Assembly: GCA_030523775.1 (NCBI GenBank)
Contig: JAUNHW010000016.1
Coordinates: 20,969 to 59,870, forward strand
Length of the DNA stretch: 38,902 nt
Direction: 5' to 3'
From: Akkermansia sp.
Lineage (GTDB): Bacteria; Verrucomicrobiota; Verrucomicrobiia; Verrucomicrobiales; Akkermansiaceae
A model generated the notes under the pieces. The model did not search any database, was not told the DNA's origin, and saw only the letters and a program-made list of their open reading frames with translations. Positions 31,918 to 38,902 of this stretch are shown in pieces; position 1 is the first letter of the stretch; each line of letters opens with the position of its first letter. The position numbers and the translations under genes are program-made.

Positions 31918-33507
31918 ATGCGCTCCCCAATCTCCAAGCTGTGCGCCCTCGCAGCCGCCTTGCTCTGTTGGGCGCATGCGGCGCAGCAGCGGCCCAACAT
32001 CATCCTCTTTCTGGTGGACGACATGGGCTGGGAGGATACCTCCGTGCCCTTCTGGCGCGCGCAGGACGGCTCGCCGCGCCCCGTGTTCCTGAATGCCCGC
32101 TACCGCACCCCCAACATGCAGCGCCTGGCGGATGCCGGCATGATGTTCACCCGCGCGTACGCCTCCCCCGTTTGCTCCCCCTCCCGCTGCAGCATCATCA
32201 GCGGCATGAACGCCGCCCGCCACCGCGTCACCAACTGGACCCTCCCGCGGGATCACGAGACGGACGAGCCGAACTGCCCCATGCTGCCGCCCGCGGATTG
32301 GTGCGTGAACGGCATCCAGCCGCAGGGCACCGCACCGCAGGGGCAGAGCCGCCATCCGCTCACGGAGGAGGTGTTCTCCTACCGCATGCAGCGGCCCTAC
32401 GCCATCTGCACCCCGCTGCCGGAGCTGCTGCGCCAAAGGGGATACGTCACCATTCATTGCGGCAAGGCCCACTGGGGTGCCAAGGACACCCCCGGCGCCA
32501 ACCCCACGCTCTTCGGGTTCGACTACAACATCGCAGGCTCGGAAATCGGCGGCCTGGCCGACTACCGCGGCAAGACCGGATACGGCCCCGGCGCCTTCAC
32601 CGTCCGCGGTATGGACAAGCCCGAATACCGCGAAAACGACGTCTTCCTCACCGAGGCCCTCACCCGCGAGGCCGTGGCAACCCTCCAAAAGGCCACCACC
32701 GACCCCCGCCATGCGGGAAAACCCTTCTTCCTCTACATGGCGCACTACGCCGTGCACTGCCCGCTGGACGAACGCGCGCACGACACCCGCTTCCATTACG
32801 ACGACCCGCACGACGGCCACCCCTGGAGCCAGGCGGAGCGCAACTATGCCGCCCTGATAGAAGGCATGGACAAGAGCCTCGGCGACCTCATGCAATGGCT
32901 GGAGCACCGCGGCCTGCGGGAGAATACCATCCTCATCTTCATGTCGGACAACGGCGGCTTGGCGCGCGCGGAGGGCGGCCGCATGGGCGACACGCTTTCC
33001 AACTACCCCCTGCGCGGCGGAAAGGGCACCTGCTACGAGGGCGGCATCCGCGTGCCCCTCATCGTCTGCTGGCCCGGCACCACGCGCCCGCGCAGCATCT
33101 GCACCGCCCCCGTGGTGTGTGAGGACCTTTTCCCCACCATCCTCCAAATGGCGGGCTACACGCAGCTACCGCGCACCGTGCAGGAGGTGGACGGCCAATC
33201 CCTGCTGCCGCGCCTGCGCGGGGAACCCGCCCCCGCATCCCCGCGCCCCATCCTCTTCCACTTCCCCCACAATTGGGTCCCCCACGCCTTGGGCGACACC
33301 TATTCCCCCCAATCCGCCATCGTCTGCGGCGACTTCAAGCTCATCCACTTCCCCGAAACGAACAAATACGAGCTCTACAACCTCCGCGAAGACATCTCCG
33401 AGCGCCACGACCTCTCACAAGAGCAGCCCGAAAAACTGCAGCAGATGATCAACCTCCTCAACTCCTCCCTGAAGGCCAAGTCCGCCCTCCACCCGCGCAT
33501 GCGCTGA
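31918..33507 (+). CDS. Exported sulfatase, arylsulfatase A type
   Basis: This 529-residue enzyme should hydrolyse sulfate esters outside the cytoplasm. Residues 1-22 form a signal peptide. Metal-binding aspartates are in VDDMG (33-37), and the formylglycine site is C86 in CSPSR (86-90), the cysteine type that needs an activating enzyme. HCGKAHWG (180-187) and SDNGG (343-347) are the later active-site motifs. The long open frame starts upstream inside the previous gene, but the ATG at 31918 begins the signal peptide. Sulfatases of this kind act on sulfated glycans such as mucin or host polysaccharides, and the exact substrate is unknown. It is the last gene of the plus-strand operon. Confidence 0.95.
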   Translation: MRSPISKLCALAAALLCWAHAAQQRPNIILFLVDDMGWEDTSVPFWRAQDGSPRPVFLNARYRTPNMQRLADAGMMFTRAYASPVCSPSRCSIISGMNAARHRVTNWTLPRDHETDEPNCPMLPPADWCVNGIQPQGTAPQGQSRHPLTEEVFSYRMQRPYAICTPLPELLRQRGYVTIHCGKAHWGAKDTPGANPTLFGFDYNIAGSEIGGLADYRGKTGYGPGAFTVRGMDKPEYRENDVFLTEALTREAVATLQKATTDPRHAGKPFFLYMAHYAVHCPLDERAHDTRFHYDDPHDGHPWSQAERNYAALIEGMDKSLGDLMQWLEHRGLRENTILIFMSDNGGLARAEGGRMGDTLSNYPLRGGKGTCYEGGIRVPLIVCWPGTTRPRSICTAPVVCEDLFPTILQMAGYTQLPRTVQEVDGQSLLPRLRGEPAPASPRPILFHFPHNWVPHALGDTYSPQSAIVCGDFKLIHFPETNKYELYNLREDISERHDLSQEQPEKLQQMINLLNSSLKAKSALHPRMR

Positions 33508-33539
33508 ACGCCCGCAGCGCCACATGTGTCCCAATGGTT

Positions 33540-33567
33540 GCATTGTGATTATACAGGGCATTGTGAT
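33540..33567. repeat. Short direct repeat after the sulfatase gene
   Basis: GCATTGTGAT occurs at 33540-33549 and again at 33558-33567, an 18-base period. The stretch from the sulfatase stop to the transposase element (33508-33650) holds no gene and no other clear signal. Confidence 0.35.
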
Positions 33568-33650
33568 GGACAAGAGGTGGGGAATTTTATAAAAATGGAG
33601 GCCCCGCTCTTCAAAATTTGTCAGTAATGACGGCCAGAAACATTTGGGAA

Positions 33651-33835
33651 GGTACAGGTCCAACCGCCCCGCCATTCGTCCGCCTTCGCTATGCTACGGC
33701 GTGACTGGGCGGGGTTCTCGGCTGGGAGGTTTGGACGGGGGACGATCCCCACGTTGACACGTGGGGCGAATTTTTGGAAGCACCCCCCATTCGGCGGGGT
33801 GCAAAGCTAGCGCGCGCTTCGCGCGCGGGGCAATG
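33651..33835 (+). repeat. Left inverted repeat of the transposase unit
   Basis: 185 bases, reverse complement of 34383-34567. Perfect blocks are at 33667-33715 (49 bases) and 33745-33830 (86 bases). It holds at least three hairpins, centred near 33756, 33791 and 33820. Confidence 0.85.
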
Positions 33836-33882
33836 ATGCTGTTCGGCTTCCTGCCGGAACAGCTTGAAATTCCTGTGCCGTA

Positions 33883-33911
33883 TTGACACATACGACTGCG
33901 TCTGCTAGCAT
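33883..33911 (+). promoter_or_regulatory. Transposase gene promoter
   Basis: TTGACA (33883-33888), a 17-base spacer and TAGCAT (33906-33911), preceded by GC. It lies outside the left inverted repeat and gives a leader of about 4 bases. Confidence 0.65.
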
Positions 33912-33921
33912 CCCCGGTATT

Positions 33922-34353
33922 ATGGGTCACACCTATTACCAGAATTATGGGCATGTAACATACCATGTCAATTCCGTTCCCCTGCGCACGGATGATGTGC
34001 CGCGAGTGCATGCATACATGCGGGCGATATTGGATAGGTTGGGTGTGCGCTATACAGTTGTCGGCGGCATTGAAGATCATGTCCATATCCTGGGGGACTT
34101 CCCCGTCAACAAGGCACTTTCCGACATCGTGCGTGAGCTGAAGATATCTACCACCATGTGGCTGAAACAACACCATGCCGGGTACACTCGTTTCGGATGG
34201 CAGGGTGGTTTCGGATACCGTTCGATTGGTGCCGAACGCTATCTTGGGGTGAAGTCCTATATCCAGCACCAGAGGAAACACCACGCCCACATGACGTATG
34301 AGGATGAGATACGCGAAATGAGAGTCTGCCCCATTTCATTCTCCGATTCCTAA
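33922..34353 (+). CDS. tnpA: IS200/REP-type Y1 transposase
   Basis: This 143-residue HUH enzyme cuts and joins single-stranded DNA through a tyrosine. The metal-binding motif is DHVHI (H53, H55), and the catalytic tyrosine is probably Y113 in SYIQHQRKHH. QGGFGYRS and a DIVRELK segment are conserved in the group. The ATG at 33922 is preferred to an earlier in-frame ATG because it lies just behind the promoter and gives the normal N-terminus. The reading frame is intact, so the element may be active. It carries no accessory TnpB-type gene. Confidence 0.9.
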   Translation: MGHTYYQNYGHVTYHVNSVPLRTDDVPRVHAYMRAILDRLGVRYTVVGGIEDHVHILGDFPVNKALSDIVRELKISTTMWLKQHHAGYTRFGWQGGFGYRSIGAERYLGVKSYIQHQRKHHAHMTYEDEIREMRVCPISFSDS

Positions 34354-34382
34354 ATGCGCGACAGCGCAAGTGGCGGAGCCCG

Positions 34383-34567
34383 CATTCCCCCGCGCGCGAA
34401 GCGCGCGCTAGCTTTGCACCCCGCCGAATGGGGGGTGCTTCCAAAAATTCGCCCCACGTGTCAACGTGGGGATGGCCCCCCGTTCAAACCTGTCAGCCGA
34501 GCACCCCGCCCAGTCACGCCGTAGCATAGCGAAGGCGGACGAATGGCGGGGTGACTGGACCTGCACC
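34383..34567 (-). repeat. Right inverted repeat of the transposase unit
   Basis: 185 bases, reverse complement of 33651-33835. Its outer end contains GGCGGACGAATGGCGGGGTG (34534-34553), which occurs a third time at 34706-34725. Confidence 0.85.
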
Positions 34568-34769
34568 GGATCGCATGTCCCGGAACCATCGATATACTCC
34601 CGTCCAAATATCTCCCGAAGGCCACGGCGGCATGTCTCGGCGTTGTATCTCGGCGTAGCCCCACCGGGGCGTAGACTGAAGCAAGGGCGAGAAGCGCCAC
34701 GCGGAGGCGGACGAATGGCGGGGTGGCATCGCGCTCCCTGTCCGGTAACTCTCCGCGCCCGCGTTTGCG
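34568..34769. other. Non-coding gap beside the transposase unit
   Basis: No gene is seen between the right inverted repeat and the small exported protein at 34770. The gap holds a solo copy of the 20-base repeat-end motif (34706-34725) and a short GC palindrome CCCCACCGGGG near 34660. It looks like repeat debris of the same family. Confidence 0.5.
34706..34725 (+). repeat. Solo copy of the repeat-end motif
   Basis: GGCGGACGAATGGCGGGGTG, identical over 20 bases to 34534-34553 in the right inverted repeat and in the same orientation. It suggests a dispersed, REP-like repeat. Confidence 0.7.
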
Positions 34770-35210
34770 CTATTGCGCGGTGGACTGCACAATGTGGACC
34801 AGTGCGGCTGGAAGGTTGCGGGAGCCGTAGAATTCTGCGGCGGCAATGCGGGCCCCCTGGGACTGGATGCGGTTGTTGAGGCGCTTGATGACGGGCATGT
34901 AGCGGTCCTCCATCTCCATGCGCTCCAAATCAGAGAGGGGCTGCATGGCGGCGGTTGCCTTGGCCCAGAGGGTCAGTTCCTCTCCCAGGCGCATGAGGGG
35001 CGGCACGGCGGCCTCCGCGGTGTCACGGTCCTGCACCTTGGCCAGCTCGTCATGGATTTTGGCCAGCACGAGCAGGCCCGCGCGTATATGTTTCTCTGCG
35101 GCGGAGGGCTGCTGTGTTTCCGCCTGCTGCGGTGCGGGCGCGGGGGTGTTTGCGGCCTGCACGGCGCAGAGCAGGAGGGGCAGGGCGGCTGTGGCGGCGG
35201 CAATCTTCAT
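34770..35210 (-). CDS. Small exported helical protein, paralog family member
   Basis: This 146-residue protein has a signal peptide (MKIAAATAALPLLLCAVQA) and a Pro/Gln/Ala linker. A helical body with VQDRDTAEAAVPPLMRLGEEL and an end EFYGSRNLPAALVHIV links it to the protein at 7359-7805. The ATG at 35210 is chosen over one six codons upstream because it starts the signal peptide. It also forms an ATGA overlap with the stop of the preceding gene (35207), a sign of coupled translation. No known domain is recognised. Confidence 0.75.
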   Translation of the reverse strand: MKIAAATAALPLLLCAVQAANTPAPAPQQAETQQPSAAEKHIRAGLLVLAKIHDELAKVQDRDTAEAAVPPLMRLGEELTLWAKATAAMQPLSDLERMEMEDRYMPVIKRLNNRIQSQGARIAAAEFYGSRNLPAALVHIVQSTAQ

Positions 35211-35614
35211 TTTTCCAGCATCAGGCACATGTAGTTGAAGAGTTTGAAGAATTCCTCCGATTCATAGCACTTGGCCTGCTGAAGGCGGAAGATTTCACGG
35301 TAGAGCTTGCCCCATTCCTCGCGCATGGGCTTTTCGTAGCGCTCTTTCACCTCGGCGGCGTCCGCCTCGGAGAGCGCTTTGATGCCCTGCAGCGCGTTGC
35401 GGGCATCGTACACGGTGGCCATGGCCTTCTGCAGCTCCGGCGCGGCGGCATCCGCCGTGCCCTTGTCCTTCACCTTCTGCAGCACGGGCAGCATGGCGGC
35501 CGGTATGGCCATGTAGCGCTCAAACGCCTGGGCCACGGCGGGCTCCAGCGCCTGCGCGCAGGCCAGCACCACCCCGGGCAGCAGCGCGGGGAGCATCCAT
35601 TTCACGCTGTTCAT
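35207..35614 (-). CDS. Small exported helical protein, paralog family member
   Basis: This 135-residue protein has a signal peptide (MNSVKWMLPALLPGVVLACAQA). The body contains VKDKGTADAAAPELQKAM, the equivalent of the segments in the proteins at 7359 and 34770, and an aromatic end YESEEFFKLFNYM. It starts with an ATGA overlap with the stop of the coiled-coil protein upstream and ends with another such overlap. The three genes are therefore tightly coupled. The products probably share a periplasmic location. Function is unknown. Confidence 0.75.
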   Translation of the reverse strand: MNSVKWMLPALLPGVVLACAQALEPAVAQAFERYMAIPAAMLPVLQKVKDKGTADAAAPELQKAMATVYDARNALQGIKALSEADAAEVKERYEKPMREEWGKLYREIFRLQQAKCYESEEFFKLFNYMCLMLEK

Positions 35615-37179
35615 TCCTTGCCCTCCTCATCGCCCTTGGCGGGGGCCTCGTCATCGCCGCCGTCCTCCTCGTCACCGGATTCCTCGTCAGCTTCGTCGGC
35701 CTCGTCCTGTGCGGCTTGCTTGGCCTCTGCCTCCTTCTTGGCCTTTTCCGCCTGGTCCTCGGCCTGGTTTTGCACGGTGCGTTCCACATCGTTCATGAGC
35801 GCGTTAATCTGGTTCTCCAGCCCTTCCACGGTGCGTTCCAGGCGGTTGGTGGCGCTGTCCAGCATGCGCTTGGCGTTCTGCACGCTGCGCGTGCGCTCGC
35901 GGATGGCCTTCTCCAGTGCGCGGTGCTGCTCCTGCAGCGGCTTGCGGTACTCTTCCGGCAGAAGGTCGCGGTTCAGGCGGGTGAGCTCCTTGAAGACATC
36001 GCTCTTGGTCAGTGTGTCGAGGGCCTTGGCGCAGTTCCCGGCATCCAGCAGGGCTTTCGCCTGGTCCATTTCCTCCCAGTATTTCTTGAGCATTTCCGGC
36101 ACGCGCCCCACGGCGTCGGGCATTTGTTCGTTCTTGTTGCGGCGCAGGGCGTCCTCCACGCGGGAAACGGCATCCTGCAGCATGGTTGCATTGTGCGGGG
36201 AGGGCGTAATCCAGGCGGTCTCGTACTTCTCGTTCTCGTCCTCCAGCATCTTGGTGACCTTTTCTATGTCCTTGGTATCGGCCTGGTGGGCCTTTTCCAA
36301 GCGCTCTCCCACCAGCTTGCGGCGGCGGTTGTCCTCGGTGGAGAGCATCTTGCCCCACTTCTTCTGCAGGTCCTTGAGGGTGGAGATGTACCAATCATGG
36401 GCCTGCTTGTATTCCGGGATGCCCTGGAAGTTCTTGCGCAGTTCCTCGAACTTGGAGAGCCCGCCCACGCGGCGGCTGTTCTTGCCGGTTTTCATGTCCT
36501 CCACCATGGCATCGTAGGCAGCCTTGCCGTCCGTCTCGTACTTGGTGCGGTCCTCCGGTTTCACGATCTCGAAGGTGAAGGGCTCCGCGTCCTTGGCGCT
36601 TGCGGCATCCTGCGCATCCTGCACCTGTTTGGCGGCTTTCTCCACCTCCGGCAGCTTGCGTTCAATCATGCCGCGCAGGCTCTTGGCGCGGCGCTCCAGG
36701 GAGAACTTGGGACCCGTGATGGTGGCCAGGGCCTTGTCCACCTCGTCCAGCTGGGCGTGCAGGGAATCTGCAATGGATTGGAAATCACGGGAGGCGGGCT
36801 TGGCCTCCTCTTCGGGCTGCTCCTCATCCTCCTGCGGTTGCTCCTGTGCCTGTTGGGCGGGTTGCTCCGGTGTTGCCTGCTCCTTGGGTTGTTCTGCGGG
36901 CTGCTGCTCCTTGGGCTTGTCTTCTGCCTGGGGCTGCGGCGCGGGTTTCTCCTCCGCCACGGGAGCCATCACCAGGATGTCCCCGTTGTTCACGGTGCGG
37001 GTGATAACGTAGCCGTCCTTGTCAGAGCCGCTGAATTTCGTTTCCGTGTCGGTCTTGATGAGGATGGAGCAGTCCGTGTACCGCTGGGAGTCTGCGAGCG
37101 TGATATTGTAGAGCTGCTTGGCCGCGGCCAGAGTGGTGAGGCATGCCGAGAGCGCGATGGCGATGAGTGTACGTTTCAT
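35611..37179 (-). CDS. Exported coiled-coil protein of unknown function
   Basis: This 522-residue protein has a signal peptide (1-20) and a short beta-rich segment with tyrosine and aspartate (about 22-72). A Pro/Gln/Glu-rich low-complexity linker runs from about 75 to 130. A long helical region (130-470) follows with coiled-coil heptads and Lys/Glu/Arg-rich helices, and the C-terminus is very acidic (DEADEADEESGDEEDGG). I recognise no enzyme motif. It heads the three-gene operon with the small exported proteins and overlaps the first by 4 bases. A structural or scaffold role in the periplasm is an inference. Confidence 0.72.
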   Translation of the reverse strand: MKRTLIAIALSACLTTLAAAKQLYNITLADSQRYTDCSILIKTDTETKFSGSDKDGYVITRTVNNGDILVMAPVAEEKPAPQPQAEDKPKEQQPAEQPKEQATPEQPAQQAQEQPQEDEEQPEEEAKPASRDFQSIADSLHAQLDEVDKALATITGPKFSLERRAKSLRGMIERKLPEVEKAAKQVQDAQDAASAKDAEPFTFEIVKPEDRTKYETDGKAAYDAMVEDMKTGKNSRRVGGLSKFEELRKNFQGIPEYKQAHDWYISTLKDLQKKWGKMLSTEDNRRRKLVGERLEKAHQADTKDIEKVTKMLEDENEKYETAWITPSPHNATMLQDAVSRVEDALRRNKNEQMPDAVGRVPEMLKKYWEEMDQAKALLDAGNCAKALDTLTKSDVFKELTRLNRDLLPEEYRKPLQEQHRALEKAIRERTRSVQNAKRMLDSATNRLERTVEGLENQINALMNDVERTVQNQAEDQAEKAKKEAEAKQAAQDEADEADEESGDEEDGGDDEAPAKGDEEGKE

Positions 37180-37212
37180 GGCTGATGGGGGAAATGGTGG
37201 TTGCCAGTCTCC

Positions 37213-37241
37213 ATGCTACCATACATGCCCGCCCCATGCAA
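37213..37241 (-). promoter_or_regulatory. Promoter of the coiled-coil protein operon
   Basis: On the minus strand, TTGCAT (37241-37236), a 17-base spacer and TAGCAT (37218-37213). It lies in the 148-base gap after the Sel1-repeat gene and leaves a leader of about 27 bases. Confidence 0.65.
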
Positions 37242-37327
37242 CCAGCAAATGCGCGCGGAAAGAGTTTTTTGCCGCTTCAGCGCGGCGAGGGGCGAATTCC
37301 GCTTGGGCGCGCGTTTGGCTGCGGCCT

Positions 37328-38692
37328 TTACGCTCCCTCGGTGCGCGCGGCGCGCTTGCGGAGGATGCGGACCAGGAGGAGGGGGGCGGTGAAGACCAGG
37401 ATGACCAGCAGGGGGATGAAGAGGTAGAAGTAGAGGTTGAGGCAGCGGCTGCAGGCGGGGTCGTTTGCCTCTGCCCCCTGTTTCCACCAGCGGTAGGCCA
37501 GGGTGGGGCTCCACTCCACGGGGGAGAAGGGGTTGAGGTGCAGCATGCCGCGGCGTGCCATGGCGGGGGCGTAGCCGCGCTCGCTGGCCTTGATGTACCA
37601 TGAGTCCGCCTGGTCCGGTTCACCCGCGAGCTTGTAGTGCCGGGCCAGCTCATAGGCGGCAAAGGGGGATTGGCGCCGGGTGGCGGTGTCTTCCAGCAGT
37701 TGGAGCCCGCGCGCCTTGCCCTCCTCTCCCCGGGCGCCGTTGAGCAGGAGCACGCCCAGGCGCACGGGGGCGCGGTCGTGGTTGAGCAGGGTGGCGCGCT
37801 CGTAGTAGGGGAGGGCCCCGGTGGTGTTGCCGGCTTGCTCCGTGTTCCAGCCCATTTGGTAGAGGGCTTCCGGGAAGGGCTGCGGTTCCTTGATGGCGGC
37901 CTGCAGGTACTTGGCGGCGGCCTGTTCATCACGGTCCAGGTATTTGCCGCGCAGGAGCTCGCAGGAGACGAGGTAGGCCATGCGGGTGTCTCCCTTGTCC
38001 GCCAGGCGTGTGGCGTAGCCCATGGCGATCCGCATGCCCTTGTCTGTCTTGGCGTTTGCGGAGTAGATGCGGAAGAGCTCCGAGAGGGCCTGCGCGTTGT
38101 CCTTTTCCGCGAGCTGCTTGTAGATGGCCACGGCGCGGTCCGGGTCCTGCTTGGTTCCCATGCCGCGGAAAAGCATATCGGCCTGGTTGAGCATGGCGTC
38201 CGCATTTCCCTCTGCGGCGCGCTTTTCATAGATGGCATAGGCGTGGGCGAATGCCTTGCCGGCCTCCTCCGTCCGGTTGTCTGCCGCCAGGATTCCGCCG
38301 AGTATGAGGCACGCTCCGGGCATTTCCTTCTCTCCCGCGGCTTGGAGCCACTTCACGGCCTTTTCCCGGTCTGCCGGCACCACAGTGTCCCCCTGCATGT
38401 AGATATGGGCGAGGTTGGTCATGGCGTGCGGGTTGCCCTGGGCCGCCTTTTCCTCCAGCAGGCGTATGAAGACATCCGCCCAGGCGAGGGCCTGTTCGCG
38501 GTGCCCGGCGTAGTCGTAGCGCAGGTATACCTGGCGCGCGGCGCGGGGGCTGCCGCCGTTTTCGCGCGCCTCCTTTTTCAAGTCTGCCAACGCCTCCTCC
38601 AGCTTCGCGTCGTCACAGCTCAGGGAATCCTGCTGCGCGGGCAGCAGGGGCGCGCACGCCAGCAGGGCTGTGGTGAGCAGGGTTCGCAGCAT
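37328..38692 (-). CDS. Sel1-repeat exported protein with C-terminal membrane anchor
   Basis: This 454-residue protein has a signal peptide (1-20), then helical repeats of Sel1/TPR type, for example AAQGNPHAMTNLAHIYMQGD and AAEGNADAMLNQADMLFRGMG. A last repeat (RGYAPAMARRGMLHLNP) precedes a WSPTLAYRWWKQGAE unit. One membrane helix (LFIPLLVILVFTAPLLLV) and a basic tail lie at the end. Sel1 proteins usually act as scaffolds in envelope complexes. With a signal peptide and a C-terminal anchor, the repeats would face the periplasm. It starts 18 bases after the stop of the RGG-tail gene and is probably cotranscribed with it. Confidence 0.82.
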   Translation of the reverse strand: MLRTLLTTALLACAPLLPAQQDSLSCDDAKLEEALADLKKEARENGGSPRAARQVYLRYDYAGHREQALAWADVFIRLLEEKAAQGNPHAMTNLAHIYMQGDTVVPADREKAVKWLQAAGEKEMPGACLILGGILAADNRTEEAGKAFAHAYAIYEKRAAEGNADAMLNQADMLFRGMGTKQDPDRAVAIYKQLAEKDNAQALSELFRIYSANAKTDKGMRIAMGYATRLADKGDTRMAYLVSCELLRGKYLDRDEQAAAKYLQAAIKEPQPFPEALYQMGWNTEQAGNTTGALPYYERATLLNHDRAPVRLGVLLLNGARGEEGKARGLQLLEDTATRRQSPFAAYELARHYKLAGEPDQADSWYIKASERGYAPAMARRGMLHLNPFSPVEWSPTLAYRWWKQGAEANDPACSRCLNLYFYLFIPLLVILVFTAPLLLVRILRKRAARTEGA

Positions 38693-38710
38693 GGTGGGGT
38701 GGGATAAAAA

Positions 38711-38902
38711 TCAGTCTTCGCGCCGGCGTCCGCCGAAAGGTTTTCTCGGCCCGCCGCTACGCGGTCCGCCGAAGTTCCTGCCGCCGCCGCGGTGGTTGCC
38801 GCCAAAGCTCCTGCCGCCGCGCGGTCCGCCGAAGCCGCGTTCGCGGCGCTCACCGAAAGAACCTTCTCTGCGCTCGCCGAAGCTGCGCTCACGGCGTTCA
38901 CC
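38711..38902 (-). CDS. RGG-rich C-terminus of an RNA-binding protein (5' end outside the window)
   Basis: The minus-strand frame that ends with the TGA at 38711 is open to the window edge (63 codons). It encodes an Arg/Gly/Phe-rich repeat region: GERRERSFGERREGSFGERRE, then FGGPRGGRSFGGNHRGGG and a basic end GRRRED. Such tails occur at the C-terminus of DEAD-box RNA helicases and small RRM proteins. No helicase motif is inside the window, so the assignment stays open. The gene is partial because its start lies to the right. It precedes the Sel1 gene by 18 bases. Confidence 0.65.
   Translation of the reverse strand, partial: GERRERSFGERREGSFGERRERGFGGPRGGRSFGGNHRGGGRNFGGPRSGGPRKPFGGRRRED

Larger units (their letters stand above)
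33651..34567 (+). mobile_element. IS200-like transposase unit in 185-bp inverted repeats
   Basis: A 143-residue Y1 transposase gene lies between two inverted repeats of 185 bases (33651-33835 and 34383-34567) with about eleven mismatches and no gaps. An 86-base inner block is identical. The repeats contain several hairpins, for example CCCCACGT-TGAC-ACGTGGGG and an alternating GC palindrome. Typical IS200/IS605 ends are short hairpins rather than long inverted repeats. The layout resembles a REP-associated transposase unit, but family assignment needs a search. No target duplication is expected for this enzyme type and none was sought in detail. Confidence 0.75.

Noticed and set aside
33840..33880. 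A second transposase gene or TnpB partner
   Set aside because: The sequence between the left repeat and the promoter is short and non-coding, and the element is fully accounted for by one tnpA gene.

Overview
This 38.9 kb window is GC-rich bacterial chromosome, most consistent with a Verrucomicrobiota member resembling the Akkermansia group. That assignment is an inference from gene content: many small exported proteins of unknown function, a cassette of three pseudopilins next to a sulfatase, an exported M16 peptidase with an unusual C-terminal domain, and a GTPase/GAP1-like gene set. No rRNA, tRNA or CRISPR array was seen. Genes are packed in short operons, often with ATGA or TGATG stop-start overlaps. 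Shine-Dalgarno sequences are mostly absent, and several promoters sit almost on the start codon.

Layout. 39-1820 (minus): three tandem exported thioredoxin-like proteins. 2052-6006 (minus): argH, a KhpA-like KH protein and priA in one operon. 6178-7805 (plus): a class I aminotransferase, divergent from argH, then a small exported protein. 7891-8157 (minus): HU. 8280-14737 (minus): a five-gene operon, in transcription order an FHA-like/GYF-like/zinc-ribbon/GTPase protein, a GAP1-N-like membrane protein, a large unrecognised membrane protein, a metallophosphoesterase and a phosphopantetheinyl transferase. 14828-15796: a DegT-like PLP enzyme. 15898-20262: a 1454-residue M16 peptidase with an apparent cysteine-peptidase-like C-terminal domain. 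20409-21467: a YhcG-like nuclease gene with an early in-frame stop. 21804-24011: a PiT phosphate transporter with a PhoU-like tail. 24069-25259: an exported acidic protein and a small AP2-like DNA-binding protein. 25408-28503 (minus): uppP, lepB and a squalene/phytoene synthase. 28651-33507 (plus): three pseudopilins, a lipoate-ligase-like protein and a sulfatase. 33651-34567: a transposase gene inside 185-bp inverted repeats. 34770-37179 (minus): three exported proteins with overlapping ends. 37328-38902 (minus): a Sel1-repeat membrane protein and the RGG-rich tail of a gene cut by the window edge.

How the genes work together. Much of the window serves the cell envelope: thiol-disulfide proteins, signal peptidase, undecaprenyl-phosphate recycling, polyprenoid synthesis, pseudopilins, a sulfatase and periplasmic peptidases. 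The strongest candidate for a little-described system is the GTPase operon at 8280-14737. It has one clear promoter and pairs a cytosolic GTPase carrying two recognition modules with two single-pass membrane proteins and two housekeeping-like enzymes. The M16/cysteine-peptidase-like fusion and the long-inverted-repeat transposase unit come next.
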